This document shows positions 43,406-54,320 of a DNA stretch of 64,000 bases, in pieces. The translations under genes were made by a program, and so were the position numbers. Positions within the stretch are counted from its first letter, which is position 1, and every line of letters starts with the position of its first letter. The notes beneath the pieces are model-generated. The model saw only the letters and a program-made list of their open reading frames with translations. It was not told the origin of the DNA and ran no database searches. Origin of the DNA: Gremmenia infestans (Eukaryota; Ascomycota; Leotiomycetes; Helotiales; Hamatocanthoscyphaceae); contig JAFEVB010000007.1 in NCBI GenBank assembly GCA_032629725.1, forward strand, positions 558,001-622,000. The letters are read 5' to 3'.

Positions 43406-43870
43406 ATGGAGTGCCCCGCCAGACTTGAAGGCCTCTACCAAACATGGCAAAATCTACGGCCCACATCACCACCCGAGCAATTCCATGATTTCGGCGCTTT
43501 CTTCGACGACTCATGCACCGCGTGGCTCAAGAGCATGCGGGAGTGGGATCAACCCAGCATCGGTCGCCAAGCGATTATCGACAACGTGAAGACGAACATA
43601 CAATCCCACCACATCGAGGAGCGACGCGTGCAGTCAAGTCTTGTATCCGAAGATGGACGGACCGTTATGTGTGAGATGAGGAACCGGCTGGATGTGCTCG
43701 GGACTCCGCTGGATAACTTCTACGAGACTGCTGTGGCGAGGTTCAATGAAAAAGGACTTATTACCGACTTTAAGGTTTACAATTGTCGGAGTCCGATCGT
43801 CGGTGTTGTACAGACTGTTACGGGAAAAGGGCCGTATACTGCAGCTGCTGCGAAGCAGGAATTCGAGTAA
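43406..43870 (+). CDS. SnoaL/NTF2-like small protein
   Basis: One exon of 154 aa from the ATG at 43406, chosen because it begins the conserved helical start (LEGLYQTWQNL). The length and pattern (FHDFGAFFDDSCTAWLKSM, IIDNVKTNIQ, then strands RTVMCEMRNRLDVLG and NFYETAVARFNEKGLITDFKVY) match the SnoaL-like NTF2 fold: N-terminal helices and a curved sheet forming a pocket. Members act as cyclases, isomerases or hydrolases in fungal clusters. Catalytic residues cannot be picked reliably. It is divergent from the NRPS-like gene and converges with the P450, so it is probably part of the locus. Confidence 0.75.
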   Translation: MECPARLEGLYQTWQNLRPTSPPEQFHDFGAFFDDSCTAWLKSMREWDQPSIGRQAIIDNVKTNIQSHHIEERRVQSSLVSEDGRTVMCEMRNRLDVLGTPLDNFYETAVARFNEKGLITDFKVYNCRSPIVGVVQTVTGKGPYTAAAAKQEFE

Positions 43871-44472
43871 GGAGAAATGCCATTAGACAGATTTCATTTT
43901 GTGCATTGGGATTGATTTGATGCTAATGCAAATTTAGACACGTTGGAAGGCATAGCAATAGACAGGCAGCAAGCACCGAACTTGCTCAAGTCTCCACGCC
44001 CGCGGAATCTCAATGCTGTCGGGATGATAAGGACAGAGACCCTCCCAGGTTCTTTCCGGCCATCCGGGCCCGTCTCTGGAAGAAGGTTGCCAGCGTCCTC
44101 CGCATCTTGAGAAGAAGCTCTTAAATGGGAAGTCTGATTGCTAGGCAGGGAGTGCACGGGTGTATATAGTTCCTTTGTGGCCATTTTCTACTGGTGTTAC
44201 GGATCTTCAGCTTCCTCGATATGATTAATGAATTGAATGGAATCATGCCTATATCATGTTGATCTTACCGCAGATTTCCTTTTCTATCAATAGTGTCTCC
44301 AGTGGTCTATGAGGCAGTAAAAATCAAGCAGGGTGCCGACGACCGTGATTTGGGAAATCAAATTTTCTAAGAGTTACTCTATTGCCGCACATATAAAATC
44401 CTCATATGACCCACCCGTACACTTCAAAAGTCCACCAGAAACCCCAAGTTGTCACCACTTCAACGACGCATA
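43871..44472. other. Spacer between convergent SnoaL-like and P450 genes
   Basis: Contains one 96-codon minus-strand frame (43894-44184) with an ATG but no recognisable motif; I do not call it a gene. Otherwise 3' flanks. Confidence 0.5.
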
Positions 44473-46128
44473 TTAGTTTGCTTCAATTTTGGTTGCTTGA
44501 GCGCTTTCCTTCAGTATCAATGCCTCATGCGCTGGGCTACGAATCTTCATTTGGATGGGGAACGGTTCATCCACAGTTATGTGATTCAGATTCTTGGTGT
44601 CTAATGGACCGTTCTATCAGGGAAAGTTAGTGAGTTCTCTAACTTCGGAGAGTAACGAGCATGGTTAACGACTTACGGGTGACATATCGAAGCAGAATAT
44701 CATGCGAGTAATAGCAACAAACAAAGCCTGCTGTGCAACTTTGTAACCCACACATATACGACGACCTCCACCGAAAGCCCAGAGATCGTGCACGATGTTG
44801 TCTTCATTGCCATCCAGCCAGCGCTCAGGTTTGAAGCAGTCCCCTTCATCATACTCTTGACTGATGGCGATTGTGTTTAAAACGAAGCTGACACCTTTGG
44901 GAAACATATAAGGTCCGTAATGGAGATCTTCTGTGAGCTGATGAGGGGGCACTATTGGCACAGTAGGCCGCCAGCGAAGTACCTCCTTGATAATAGCTGA
45001 TACGTATGGAAGATGCGTAAGATCAACAAGGCCAGGCAAGCGCATAGTATCTCCATAACAGATGGCGTCAATATCGGCACGCGCTCTCGCGAATACCGCT
45101 GGATTGCTGACCATGGCCATGATGAAGGTATTCAAAGTCATTCTTGTGTTGTCACCCCCTGCCGCGATGACTGACGTTGCCAGATACATCGCTTCTTCTT
45201 CATTGCCTTTGTATTTGACATCTGGATGAAGTAACGTATCTCTGACAAATGACGGCTTTGCTGTCTTATTGCAGACCGCAGCGTAGATTGGATCCCACCA
45301 CTGCTGAAAAACGGCCCGGTGATGTTGGCCCATCTTCTGCCAGTAAGGACGCCATAGCTTCAATACTCGAGGCAGCTTGTCCAGCTCAGGGAAGAAATCA
45401 ATCATACTCCGACCAATGTTTTGTACAAACTCCATGGTTATCTGCTGATAATCATCAAGCTCAGCTTTGGTCTTCTCAAGCTTTCCACCCATTACTAGGC
45501 GGTAGAGCACGGTGGTCGAGTAATGGAAGTTGTGGAAATACCATCGTTCTGGTTGCTCCAAATAACAGAGAAGTAATGACAAACTCTCCGATTCTTGCCA
45601 ATCGCCATAGACTCGGAGTGCCGATCCACTGAGAAGGTGATGCATCACTCGACGACCCTCAGTCCACCCTGCCGTCTGTCTGATTACCGTTCTCTTGCCA
45701 TTACTGATTAGCCCACTGGCGATCGGCATATATGGTCGCTCAGTGGTAATCTTCCCTTGTTTGTTAATCAAATCGGATGCAACACGTCTGCTGTTGAGCA
45801 ATATCCATGTCTGTGATCCTAAATGCAAGGTGGTCATTTCTCCATGCTGACGCATTGAAGAAAGCTGGCGCAGATGTCAGCATGACGCTTCTTTATATGG
45901 ATAGCAGTGGTCGAAACTTACATATGGAACAAAGCCTCCAGGACGGCGGGCATTGAGGAATTGGAACAAGTTTCCAAAGATTGGAGTCCCTTTGGGACCG
46001 GGTGGCAGCTTGTATTTTGGGCCGCTCAATCTCCATTTTTGATCTTTAGGTTTGAACGTCTCCCTCAACAGGAAGCACGCAAGTATGCCAAAGGCAATAC
46101 AAATATAAAGATTAGTCAAAAGCTCCAT
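44473..46128 (-). CDS. Cytochrome P450 monooxygenase, cluster-associated
   Basis: Exons 45922-46128, 44677-45864 and 44473-44613 (511 aa); introns of 57 nt (GTAAGT ... GCCAG) and 63 nt (GTAAGT ... GATAG). It starts with an ER membrane anchor (LYICIAFGILACFLL) followed by the proline hinge LPPGPKGTPIFGN. The I-helix AAGGDNTRM, the K-helix ExxR (KEVLRWRP), FKPERWL and the heme loop FGGGRRICVG with Cys440 are all present. The last exon gives the C-terminal ITVDEPFPIQMKIRSP expected of this group. It is similar in style to fungal P450s such as the O-methylsterigmatocystin oxidoreductase group. It lies between the SnoaL-like and UbiA genes and probably oxidises the prenylated aromatic product. Confidence 0.92.
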
Positions 46129-47482
46129 GTCTTCTTGTCTTCAACGCATTCAGCATCCGCGTGCAATGCGTACGAGTCAGACAAACGTAAAGGGTGCGGG
46201 ATGGCTGTACTGTAAAAAAATGACTGGAAGATATGATTGCCGTGAGTCCATCCAACCGAGTAGTTATTATGCTCTCTCTTTTCTTATCTCTCCTTTCCCG
46301 GGAAACGAGGCAGAGCCACAATCGTACGGTACGGTACGGTCCCGGGAAGCTGGGCCCAGCAATGGTTTGAAAGCACTGGTCGCCATGCAACCACGTCGTA
46401 CGACCCCACCCCACCAGATACTGTACTAGTACGAAGAAACTGCCCCGCTCCACCCCGCCCCATCCCTGCCACCCCACCCCACCTGCCAAGAATGGAAAGG
46501 TTTCCGGCGATGAGGAACGCTACGGGGAAGAACCTAGTCCTTGCAGTTTACCGGTGGGGTGGGTGGACTGTTTGTTCTGTAGCGGGAACCCCCCGATAGG
46601 TATTCGCAGTTGAACCGAATATCTCCAGCGTTTACAGCGTTACATTCGGTACAGTAATGCTTGTTGCTACCTAGCCTACTTAGTGGGTGCGACGTCTTCC
46701 CTTTTTAGATAATCCAACATGCCCAAGTCTATGGCATTTGGTAATATCTGACTTTCTATTACTCCCAAGAAGGAGAAAATGCATATATTCCCGAAACAAC
46801 CGTTGAAAAGGCGGTGTGACTTTTGCAGGATGTCCCGCATTCCCCCCTCTAGACTCTAGAGCAAGTATTGATTGCATCATTTGATAGTTATCTGTATTGA
46901 AAGTATTTTGATACTTACCTACCTACGTTTTAAACTAGGAGAAGAATTAGCGAGCAAAAAGCAATTGACCAATTGGCTAATTTGCTTATAAAAGCCTATA
47001 AATTGACCAATTCACTAGTGCATTGACCAATCACAGAATTGGTGAGTGAATCAGAACAGAACACTGCTACTACTCGAGTATATCATGGCAACACGGCTTT
47101 TCTACTGGTTCAAACACACTTTGCTAGTAAAACGGCAAAACGGCAAAAAGGCGAGTGGATACATATAAAAACATCAGGTTGGAGCTGCACCAGTGCTACG
47201 GCAGGGAGAACCTTGTGTCCAAGGTCAATGATTACTTATTAATTAAACTGTCTTCAAGACAAACTTGAGAGGTATATAATTGGCAAACAATCTAATCGAC
47301 AACTTGACACCGCCTGCATTGGGGCCTTTCAATAGTTGAATCGATACGGAGAATAGGAAACAGCAGCACTGGCAATCTTCTAACCAACAAAAGAAAAATG
47401 AGAGCAAACTTGCAGTTGCAGAAATAGACCGCGGCGACATAAAGCCGCAAGGTCTAAACAACTGAGACCAGAGCCTAATGTC
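46129..47482. other. Spacer between P450 and UbiA genes
   Basis: 1.35 kb without a gene: the P450 promoter and UbiA 3' flank. It holds a triple TACGG repeat (about 46324-46339) ending in CCCGGG, a C-rich tract (about 46441-46491) and three TTGACCAAT copies (46965-47031). Confidence 0.6.
46965..47031 (+). repeat. Three TTGACCAAT (CCAAT-containing) repeats
   Basis: Identical 9-mers lie at 46965-46973, 47003-47011 and 47023-47031, and an AATTGGTGAGTGAAT inverted partner follows at 47037. They contain CCAAT boxes and lie about 840 nt upstream of the P450 start. They may be regulatory or a mobile-element trace. Confidence 0.5.
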
Positions 47483-48525
47483 CTACAGCTTCTGGACATA
47501 TTCCGCCACAAACCCGGTGCACATTGTGATTCCTCCATAGAGAAGATGTCTCTTAAACCACAACCCGCAGTTCTCTGGGTTTGTAAGATCAAGAGTTATA
47601 AGCCCAACCGCAGCGACCATGGCAGAGCCTAGGCAGGAGAAGGAAAAGTACCAAGGGCCGGCGTCAATGGCAACTCCAGCCGCCACGAGGGATCCAACCT
47701 CGATGGCTGCTAGAATTGACAGAGCTAATTTCCCGTATGCTTTCCATTTCAAAGCTAAGGACCTAACACCAGCTCTCTCGTCATCTGCAATATCTATCCA
47801 AGGTAATGGTAAGCAATGGAATTTAGTACAGCTACTCCAAGATTTCACATACCTTGATACGCATAGATGGTGTCGTAAAGCACAGTCCAAGCCACATTTG
47901 CAACTGCCAGATACCCCAGACTCTGTTGGATCTGTGGCATATGCAACGCCTCTATCAAGTCATACCGCGTTGTCATCATATAGCCAGTCAAGACGTTCCA
48001 GGAGAACATGAGTCCCAGGAAGAGTTGCGGGTAGTCGGTAACACGCTTCGCGAACGGGTAGGCCACATTGAAAAGAAAGTTAGGGATCAATGTATAGAGA
48101 GCCTGGTCTCCCGACGCCTGCCATACAATCCCAACCCACAGGAAGATGAGGGCAACCGCGAACACCCTGGCCGCGGCTGGAGTTGCGGCTCCGCTAGGAA
48201 TGGGCCTTGTCCGCGTACGAGCGACCTGACTATCAAACTTGTAGTCGGCAGCATCGTTCCAGACACAGGCAGCGGAACGCAGGACGAAGGATGATAAAAA
48301 GAGTTGCACGAAGAAAATTGCCCCATCGAGGAATTCTGGGCGAGGAACCTCCGTATCCACAGACACAAGAGACCCGAGCAAGAGCGGTATGTGAAAGGCC
48401 AAGACCCCAGCTGGTTTGTGGACCCGAGCAAGCTCATAGAAAGCTCTCCATCTGTTTACGGATGCCTTGGGCGGCGATTGTGCCGGAACAAAGAGCTTGG
48501 AATTTTCTTGAACAGTGGTAGACAT
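47483..48525 (-). CDS. UbiA-family membrane prenyltransferase, COQ2-like
   Basis: Exons 47853-48525 and 47483-47793 (327 aa); the 59-nt intron (GTATGT ... GATAG) splits the first Asp of the second metal motif. The start at 48525 is the first ATG (frame upstream opens without one). UbiA enzymes attach isoprenyl diphosphates to aromatic acids using two Asp-rich loops: NDAADYKFD (residues 90-98) and DIADDERAG (from 225), both intact. Nine or so hydrophobic helices fill the rest. Close resemblance to COQ2 (FHIPLLLGSL, RPIPSGAATP) shows 4-hydroxybenzoate-like chemistry is possible, but its place beside an NRPS-like reductase and P450 argues for specialised metabolism, not ubiquinone. It would act in an endomembrane. 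Confidence 0.93.
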
Positions 48526-49954
48526 GTTGGCGATTCTTGCAATACTCTTCTTGAATGAGGGGGCAAAGTTTCTGGCTATAAGGACAAATTCTTCCACATA
48601 ACTGTCTGTTACTTACCAACGTATTTGACTTTTCTGGGAGTATAAGATTCCTAAAACGTTTTGGGAAAGTAGTCCGGTCGGTACTTGGAGTTTCCCATCA
48701 TTGAGGGGTTTTACCCAGTCACATACGCTTGCTACCACCTCTCAAAGCTGCATCTGCATGTGTATGGATTAGAAAACGCCGAAAGGGGCCCGACAGTTGA
48801 AGAGACGCTATTGTAAATGCAGGTGAAGATTCGTGGTCGTTTCCTACTCGCGGGCCATGCCATTGGGTTGGTAAGAGCTTACTTGGTCGTTGGCTGGATA
48901 AGTGCACAGTGCAGGACGGAGACAGCGGACTATGTCATCTGGTGCAGCAGTGCATGTGGACTAGCCACTGACCATGATTCCCTAAGGTACATACCTAGGT
49001 ACCTGGTAATACATGTGCAGTTCCGCATTCGGCGGCGGGAGACTTTGGGAGTGACAATTCCAATCGACGGGCCGCCGGATATAGCGAGCTGCATAATCAT
49101 TCGTGGGGACGGCTGTACCGTTTTAGCGGGCCGAAAACTCTCTTATTTAGTTAGATTCACTAACTATGCTAAAGTTGTAGGTTTGAACTTGTCTCATAAT
49201 AAGAGTATAAGTTATTAGTGGAACATATAAAGACCTGTAAATAATTACATATAAGTAGTGCAAGAGATTTATAATATATTACTATTTTTACATAAGTTAT
49301 TAACTTCCTTATAACTTAAAATAAATATATTTAATATACCTTCACAACTGATTGACTAGTAAGTAGGAAGCATAGCAAGGACACCTGTAGTCTTCACGTG
49401 TATAGCTGTTTATACTTATAGATAAAGTGCTAGAGTCTTTATTAAGAATAAATTCCTTAATGTCACAGGACATCAATATCACGTGCGACGATCACGGGAT
49501 CCACCCCCCTAACTTACAGATAGATCGTGAGGAATTACTTGGGGTAATTCACATTAATGGGTAAGTAATCAGAAGACGTATGAAGCACCATACAAAAGGG
49601 GTCCTTTCCCTAGACCGTCTTCCCTCCTTAGTTTAGCATTCCTGTTCTTAGAGAAGCTTAATACTAGCACTTTCTCCCACTTGACCTGGAATCTCTTTTG
49701 GTCTTTAGGTTGAACTGTCGCACTTAATAGAGACGACGGTTTACTTATCAGATTGATATAAATTGAGATCTATGACATTCGCTTCCCCCAACTGTAAGCG
49801 AAGCGAGCGAAGAAGTACCTGGGTATTGACCGACTTTTACAGCTAAGAGAATTAAGCTGTACTTATATACTTACTTTCACTGAAGTGGTGTTTAGTATAA
49901 TCGCTAGTACCAACGTTTTCCTAATGCGCCGAATGGGTCGCACTAAAATCCCAG
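48526..49954. other. Intergenic, decayed AT-rich sequence
   Basis: The UbiA promoter lies at the left. From about 49140 to 49480 the sequence is AT-rich with dense stops, ending at the second copy of the dispersed motif. No gene seen. Confidence 0.5.
49478..49520 (+). repeat. Dispersed 40-nt motif, copy 2
   Basis: Same orientation and internal spacing as the copy at 37233: ATCACGTG, four variable bases, then the GATCACGGGATCC block with its C-tract and a TTACA-like end. It lies at the right border of an AT-rich stretch. Confidence 0.7.
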
Positions 49955-51038
49955 CTATGCTTCAGCGCTAATACTTTGCTGCTGTTCAGAATATTCTTTC
50001 AGCTCAACTCTAGAGATCTCATGTTTGTCTCTTAGATGTATTGGAACTACAACATCAGCCTCGACAAAATAATTACTATCCGTAGTAAAGTTGATAACCA
50101 CAAAGGCCAGGATTGGGAAGCTGATTGTGGCCAATGAAAACCAGGCAATGCTCTCATTCAGGTAGAGAACGGGACTTGCATCAACGCCAAATGCCACTGC
50201 AACCCCAGCACCAAGTACTATTGATTTGTTATTCATTTATATTAACCAAGACTCCGGAAAAACTACTCCCGGACACAAAAAGCCCGCTCATATAAGCAAG
50301 CTTGTTGGGCTCATTCGTGAGAGTAATAAGAATCCATAATACTATATTTTGAAGCATTGGGTATCAAGCACCGTAGAGCATATAGATGACTACCGCACCT
50401 TTATACGCAGGGTCTTTCCAATCTATTCCAGAACCATCAATACTCCGGTCAAATTTCCAGCTCGAAAGCCAAATGCTTTGTGCAATGTATGTTCCAATGA
50501 TAATGGTAGAGCAAATTACAATTGCGACTACACCACGCTTCTTTCTGAAACCAAATTTTGTGGAGTCAAGCAGAGCTGCAAGTCCAATTGAGAATGGAAT
50601 TTGTATCATATTCGTGAGAACACTTTTGAGGTTTCGAGTCCTCAAACTGTAAGCATATGCGTTCACACAGCTCTGAAGCACAAGAGAAGCCTCGCCCGCG
50701 AAGAATGTCGGAATCATAATGACTATTCGCCAATCCGTCAAGAGTTTTCCAAAACCATTGAGTGATTCAAAAAAGCCGGAGTGGCGTTAGGTGGTTAGTC
50801 CGGTACCGTCTCGGCGAACTAATTTCTCCGGCGAGAGCATGAGAAGCGCAAAACCCACAGATGATATCTGTAAAACAATGAACACAACATAGACAGATTG
50901 TGGGACGCTCGAAGTAGCGTTTTTAAGGTCGATGCCAAATGCAATCAAAGTTCCAATCATACCACCAGTCGCGTTGAAGATCCATTGCACAGCTCTGTAT
51001 TTTCCTTTATCCTGCTCTTCTTCATATGTGTTCGCCAT
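49955..51038 (-). pseudogene. 5'-truncated UNC93-like (DUF895) MFS transporter remnant
   Basis: Reading on the minus strand, the fragment begins mid-protein at EEEQDKGKYRAVQWIFNATGG, the loop and helix 5 region, with no upstream helices found. It continues through SVYVVFIVLQISSVGFALLML and RRDGTGLTT, then meets TAA at 50787-50789. The same frame goes on (FFESLNGFGKLLTDWRIVIM ... KKRGVVAIVICSTIIIGTYIA) to YMLYGA and a TGA at 50364-50366, where Trp is usual. NEPNKLAYMSGLF follows, then a shift of frame into the last part, ending at 49955. Two nonsense changes, one frameshift and a missing N-terminal half make it a clear pseudogene. Confidence 0.8.
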
Positions 51039-51924
51039 ATAGCCTTGAATGGTTCTTAGCCTTGTTCTTTTCCTTAAATATAAATGGGGATGGGGGGCTG
51101 GTGAGGGGGTGGGGGGGGAGGAAGTATATTGCGCTTATAAGGGAGAGATAAAGATGACTAAGAACATATATAGAAACCCTCCTACCACTACTACTTTTCT
51201 AGTGTAATCAGATACTCTAAATATTCTTTAATCTACACTTTATCCTTTTAACCCCATACCCTCGATTAAAACACACCGAATTTTGGGACTAGCGCCGGTA
51301 ACTAGCTTTAGTAATAATCTACCTTGAATCTGATGTTCAAAAGTCCATTTCAGTCTTTGGACCTAAACAGTCGCTACTTTAACTTAAGCTAAGCCCTAAG
51401 TCCTAAGCACGCTAATGAGTTAGCAGGATTATGCTCAAGAGATCCTCTTCTGACCCCTCCGCGAATAGGTTATAGTTTCTCTATAGTCTGAGAGGAAAGG
51501 AAGAAAGAGGAAAAGGGGGAGAGAAAGGGCTTTGGAATACAATAAAACCATTAATCAAGCTGCAAACCCGGAGTCTCCAGTGGAGACTCTCAACTGGAGA
51601 TCGACCAAGATTGGCATTAATATTGAATTACAATGATAATCGTAAGAATATTATATTTAAGTGGGGGGAATCATGGGTTCTCACGACTTTTAGGAGCCAG
51701 ACTTTGGGAGATTTCAAAAGAGTTGGACCCAGACCAGACCAATGCAGCCTACTATCAACTTAGTAAGGGTATACTAAACGAGGGCACTAATTAGGTAGAA
51801 CTCACACTCCTTTTAATCGAAAAATAGTAATTCATAGTTGTAGTATAAGTGTTACTACCTTCATATTTAAAGGCTCTTTCGCTGCTACCTCCTCAATCAC
51901 CAGCTAGAAAGCTTTTATCTCAAC
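51039..51924. other. Intergenic, low-complexity and AT-rich
   Basis: G-rich tract at about 51090-51120, purine-rich run at about 51490-51530, otherwise AT-rich. No gene; it holds the promoter of the F-box-like gene. Confidence 0.5.
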
Positions 51925-53501
51925 ATGTCGAAGAGACATAGCGATAATACCTTACGTGGACAAATGCTTCGCAGCGGCAAAGAGATAAGAGCTGGTAGCT
52001 CCTGGGTGTCGTTACCTGTGGAGATTCGTCTTATGATCGTGGAGGAAATCTCACGCCAAAAATGTACCGGTTGGGCGTCTTGTGCAGCTGTTTGCAAAGA
52101 GTGGCGGGCCGTTATTGAACGAAAGAACTTCCACCGACTAAGACTACAGGCATCATGCCTCGAAGAACTCGAAAATATGGTTATCCGACAAAGGGATCTT
52201 GTTCAATACATCTGCCTAAATATTGAGCTTCCACGATATACCTGTGGCTCTTGTCAGCACACGGAGTCACGTTCATGCTATTCACGATATAGCTGTATCA
52301 TTGCACGTACTTTATCGAAGCTGTTTTCTGTTCTCAGCACCTGGCAGCCCACAGGCTGTCTGATATTAGAGCTAAACGCCTATTCACCTAGCGACTCGGA
52401 ACATTGGTTCAAAAATTATCGTTTTGGACTTGAACATGAAGATGTTGGAGATGTTAGAGATTTGGCTCAGCAGAAAGCTACCAGTAGATGGCACGACCCT
52501 AAGCACGGCTGGGTTGATGGTCAGCAGCTCGAGGCTCCTCGTCCGCAAGCTATATTGCGACTCTTCTCACCAATGTGTTTGAGCTTCCCTAAAAATATCC
52601 CCGAGGTTCACGCCGTCACAGGGTTTGTGATGCGTCGACAGCTTCGACGTCAGATTTCTCCGGCGGCACTACGAGTTTTATGGGAGAGACTCCCTCGACT
52701 AGAAACTATAGTCTACGAGCCATGGCGTGTTTGGCAGTGCAAGTGGAAGTTCTTGTACGATAAGGGTATGTTACTCTGTCGACCGCCTGCTTGTTTGCCT
52801 TCTAATACTCGATAGACCTTGCCTCCCTGATTCAAGACGCTCTACCGAGCCATGTGAGAACAGTATCTATCTTTGAGGACTTCAATGACCAGCTTGCGTT
52901 GGCACTACGCAGCGATACGCATTACTCGCTCGGGATAGATACCAACCCGAGCGCAGACCTCATGCTAATTAGAGCCTTCGCCTCGAAAAGCCGTGACTTT
53001 GAACGTCTTTCTATTTCATACATGATCGATGCTCAGCAATTTTTCAAGTCCTGTCAGCCATCTTATACCTGGCATCACCTACAATCACTAACACTCACAT
53101 CATCAATTCTAGCCCAGACAGCCCCCCAAAAGGAGATTTCTGCTTTATTACATGATGCTAGTTCAGCTGCACTAAATATGCCGCAGCTGGAGAGTATGGT
53201 GCTCTGGAATAGTAAACATGGAGAAGCATGTGCGGTCATTTATCAGAGGAACAAGGCGAGTAGGCATGCTACACTTACGTGGCGTGGTACATGGGATCTT
53301 GAGCTCAGTCGTGATGTTGTTAAGTCCTGGCAGAAGGTTGCCTCTGATTCCTACCACCTACGAGTCAAGAACGAACGAGTACATGGTCTTCTCAACTCCC
53401 ACGGCGATGCCGTTCACCATTTGCGCTTGCCGGCTGGAGTCATCGATCCAGTGTCACTGTGGCAGATACGTCAGGAGGGGATGATGCCAAGAATGGCTTG
53501 A
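51925..53501 (+). CDS. F-box-like protein of the fungal DUF6546 type
   Basis: Exons 51925-52765 and 52816-53501 (508 aa); the 50-nt intron (GTATGT ... GATAG) splits an Asp codon. The N-terminus has an F-box-like helix set (WVSLPVEIRLMIVEEI, CAAVCKEWRAVIERKNF). The middle contains FSVLSTWQPTGCLILELNAYSPSD and LPRLETIVYEPWRVW, and the C-terminal part has leucine-rich strands (SLTLTSSIL, LESMVLWN) with a terminal HLRLPAGVIDPVSLWQIRQEG. These match a large, poorly characterised fungal family often expanded in accessory regions. A role as SCF ubiquitin-ligase adaptor is inferred only from the N-terminus. The reading frame is intact although its surroundings are decayed. Confidence 0.78.
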
Positions 53502-54320
53502 TCAGTGTTTCTGTCTCCTTGTTAATCGGGTCTCCACTAGGGACAGTGTGTTGTCTGGTGGTTTCACTCATATGCTACTGTTGAAAAGGATCGGAGAAGG
53601 CGTGATAGATAATATGGTCGAGGCACTCAAGACTATTTGAGGCGGCAGGTGTAAGATGATGAGCACTGGCATATTCATTCTTAAGGAGGTGGCGACAGTA
53701 AATTAAATGTACAAAATTTGACTTATTCCACATTCGCGAGAAACTGCCGTCCTTTACTCTTCATCATGTTAATACGTCGTATATTGTAACCGTGCATGGA
53801 GTGAAAAGCCGGCATGATATATCTACAGCGAGAAGTTGCTGGTACTTATTGCGCATTCTGATATCAGGAGATTACTACTTTGCTAAGTATAAAACCAGCT
53901 CTAGTCGCTCCCGGGTCCCCGCTCCCCACCCGCTGTAAACGCCGTAGCCGTTAGCTCGCACAAAAAACCGACGGTAACTATAAACATAACCTATCATGAA
54001 GAGCGTGTTTGTACTTAATCCCAAAGTCTAATAAGCTGGTGGGCTCACTAACTTCTGGCCGCTGGAGAAGCTGTAGAAGCGCAAGCATTTCCCCATTTTC
54101 TTTCTTTTGTGTCAATGTCTCACTCCATCACAGGGATTCAAAAGTCAACGTAATATAAGAGTAGTCTTTGTCTTACAGTATATACAAGCACCAACATTAA
54201 TCCATTCATATCGCATCACCGCACGACAAGATGCATTCATTCGCGTAAAATCAACCCGGCCCATTCAAGTCAAAGTCACGCATGAAGACACAAGCGAAGG
54301 AGAACCTGGACACAGCAAGA
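53502..54320. other. Intergenic, no supportable gene
   Basis: F-box gene 3' flank and cupin promoter. An in-frame ATG at 54282 would extend the cupin protein by 13 residues. Confidence 0.5.

Noticed and set aside
43894..44184. 96-codon minus-strand frame with an ATG between the SnoaL-like and P450 genes
   Set aside because: Low-complexity composition, no recognisable motif and no sign of splicing or conservation.
48817..49218. 133-codon plus-strand frame upstream of the UbiA gene
   Set aside because: No known motif, no intron signals and it lies in sequence turning into AT-rich decay.
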